From: JBOHWJ01 sp050736615
Lineage (GTDB): Bacteria; Desulfobacterota; Binatia; Binatales; Binataceae
Length of the DNA: 12,484 nucleotides
Assembly: GCA_050736615.1 (NCBI GenBank)
Contig: JBOHWL010000197.1
Location: 1 to 12,484, forward strand
Direction: 5' to 3'
Below the pieces are notes generated by a model that did not search any database, was not told the origin of the DNA, and worked only from the letters and a program-made list of their open reading frames with translations. Positions 11,924-12,484 of the stretch are shown here, piece after piece. Each line of letters begins with the position of its first letter. Within the stretch, counting starts at the first letter, position 1. Position numbers and translations under genes: made by a program.

Positions 11924-12484
11924 TCAGAACATGCTGCCTGGCACGACCCGAATCAGATTGACCCGGACCGTCACCGGCGCCGCTCGCTCAGCAATCGTGA
12001 CCGCACGCTGGCGGTCAAGATCGCTGGTCACCTGGCCGTTCAAGTAGCAGTCTTTGCCAATTACCTTGGCGCTGACCTGGTTGAAGCCGGCGTTCCGCAG
12101 TTCCGAATTGATCTGATTCTGGTAATACGTCCATTGCGAGGTGTCGGTCACGATGTTGTTGATTACGCTGGTCACACCCGAGACGCTGGCCACTTCCCGC
12201 TGTGCCGCGGCTTTGTCCTGGTCGTCGAAAGCCTTACCGAAGAGCGTCACCGTGCCGCCCTTGGTATAGGCCTGAACCCGCCTGAACCGGCGGTTCGCGC
12301 GCAATTCATCCTTCACCCGGTCAATCAGCGGCGGTATCGAAGGTCTGCGCGGCCGCGCAGACGCTATTTCATGCCGCGGCCGTTCTGGTCGTTTAGCAAT
12401 CGCCGGCGGCGGCGCGGCCATCGGTGTTGGCACCACACTCGGCACCGCCGCCAATTCCGGTGTCGGGCCCGGCGAGGGTAAGGC
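11924..12484 (-). CDS. double BON-domain protein, C-terminal part (5' end outside window)
   Basis: The frame stays open to the window edge, so the start is not certain; an internal ATG at 12421 or a start beyond the edge are both possible. The visible 186 residues begin with a Pro/Ala-rich segment (1-50, including APPPAIAKRPERPR), typical of an extended linker. Two BON-like modules follow: LIDRVKDELRANRRFRRVQAYTKGGTVTLFGKAFDDQDKAAAQREVASVSGVTSVINNIV (53-112) and YYQNQINSELRNAGFNQVSAKVIGKDCYLNGQVTSDLDRQRAVTIAERAAPVTVRVNLIRV (120-180). BON domains occur in OsmY-like periplasmic, secretin-associated and channel proteins and are thought to contact phospholipid or other envelope components. The long linker suggests attachment to another domain or a membrane anchor upstream, which cannot be seen. 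The 197-bp gap to the SCP2 gene contains that gene's own promoter, so they are probably separate units. Confidence 0.82.
   Translation of the reverse strand, partial: ALPSPGPTPELAAVPSVVPTPMAAPPPAIAKRPERPRHEIASARPRRPSIPPLIDRVKDELRANRRFRRVQAYTKGGTVTLFGKAFDDQDKAAAQREVASVSGVTSVINNIVTDTSQWTYYQNQINSELRNAGFNQVSAKVIGKDCYLNGQVTSDLDRQRAVTIAERAAPVTVRVNLIRVVPGSMF

Overview
The window reads as a piece of a GC-rich Gram-negative chromosome. An outer membrane is implied by a LolC/LolE-type lipoprotein-release permease and by a secreted protein with a Sec signal. The gene mix suggests a Deltaproteobacteria-like or Binatota/Desulfobacterota-like lineage: an asd-truA pair, two class III (CaiB/BaiF) CoA-transferases, a type II pantothenate kinase and a single-domain SCP2 protein. 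This assignment rests on gene content only and is tentative. No phage genes, transposase, CRISPR array, rRNA or tRNA were recognised.

Left part (1-2440, all +): the 3' end of a probable aspartate-semialdehyde dehydrogenase gene, then truA, an HU/IHF-family DNA-binding protein with a very strong ribosome binding site, and an unrecognised six-cysteine secreted protein preceded by two hairpins. Next, on the minus strand (2600-4595), lie rarA (replication-fork maintenance ATPase) and, downstream of it, a ribbon-helix-helix antitoxin / ParE-RelE toxin pair.

Middle (4596-9027): a repeat-bearing intergenic stretch, then coaW (type II pantothenate kinase), CoA-transferase 1, a minus-strand VapB-like/VapC pair, and CoA-transferase 2. 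Making CoA and moving CoA between acids is the common theme. CoA-transferase 1 has Gly where the family has its catalytic Asp, while CoA-transferase 2 keeps the Asp. The two could be unequal subunits or distinct enzymes, and the toxin-antitoxin module now sits between them. A near-perfect 23-bp palindrome lies between vapB and CoA-transferase 2 and is the best operator candidate in the window.

Right part (9028-12484): an intergenic region with a 16-bp-arm hairpin and inverted copies of a short repeat also found near 4.66 kb, then a LolC/E permease with a TTG start and no lolD beside it. Minus-strand genes follow: a small protein with an acidic N-terminus and a basic C-terminus, an SCP2 sterol-carrier-domain protein behind a good sigma70-type promoter, and the 3' part of a proline-rich double-BON-domain protein that runs off the window edge.

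No clearly new multi-gene system is visible. The items most worth a second look are the Asp-less/Asp-containing CoA-transferase pair around vapBC, the vapB operator palindrome, and the dispersed inverted repeats.
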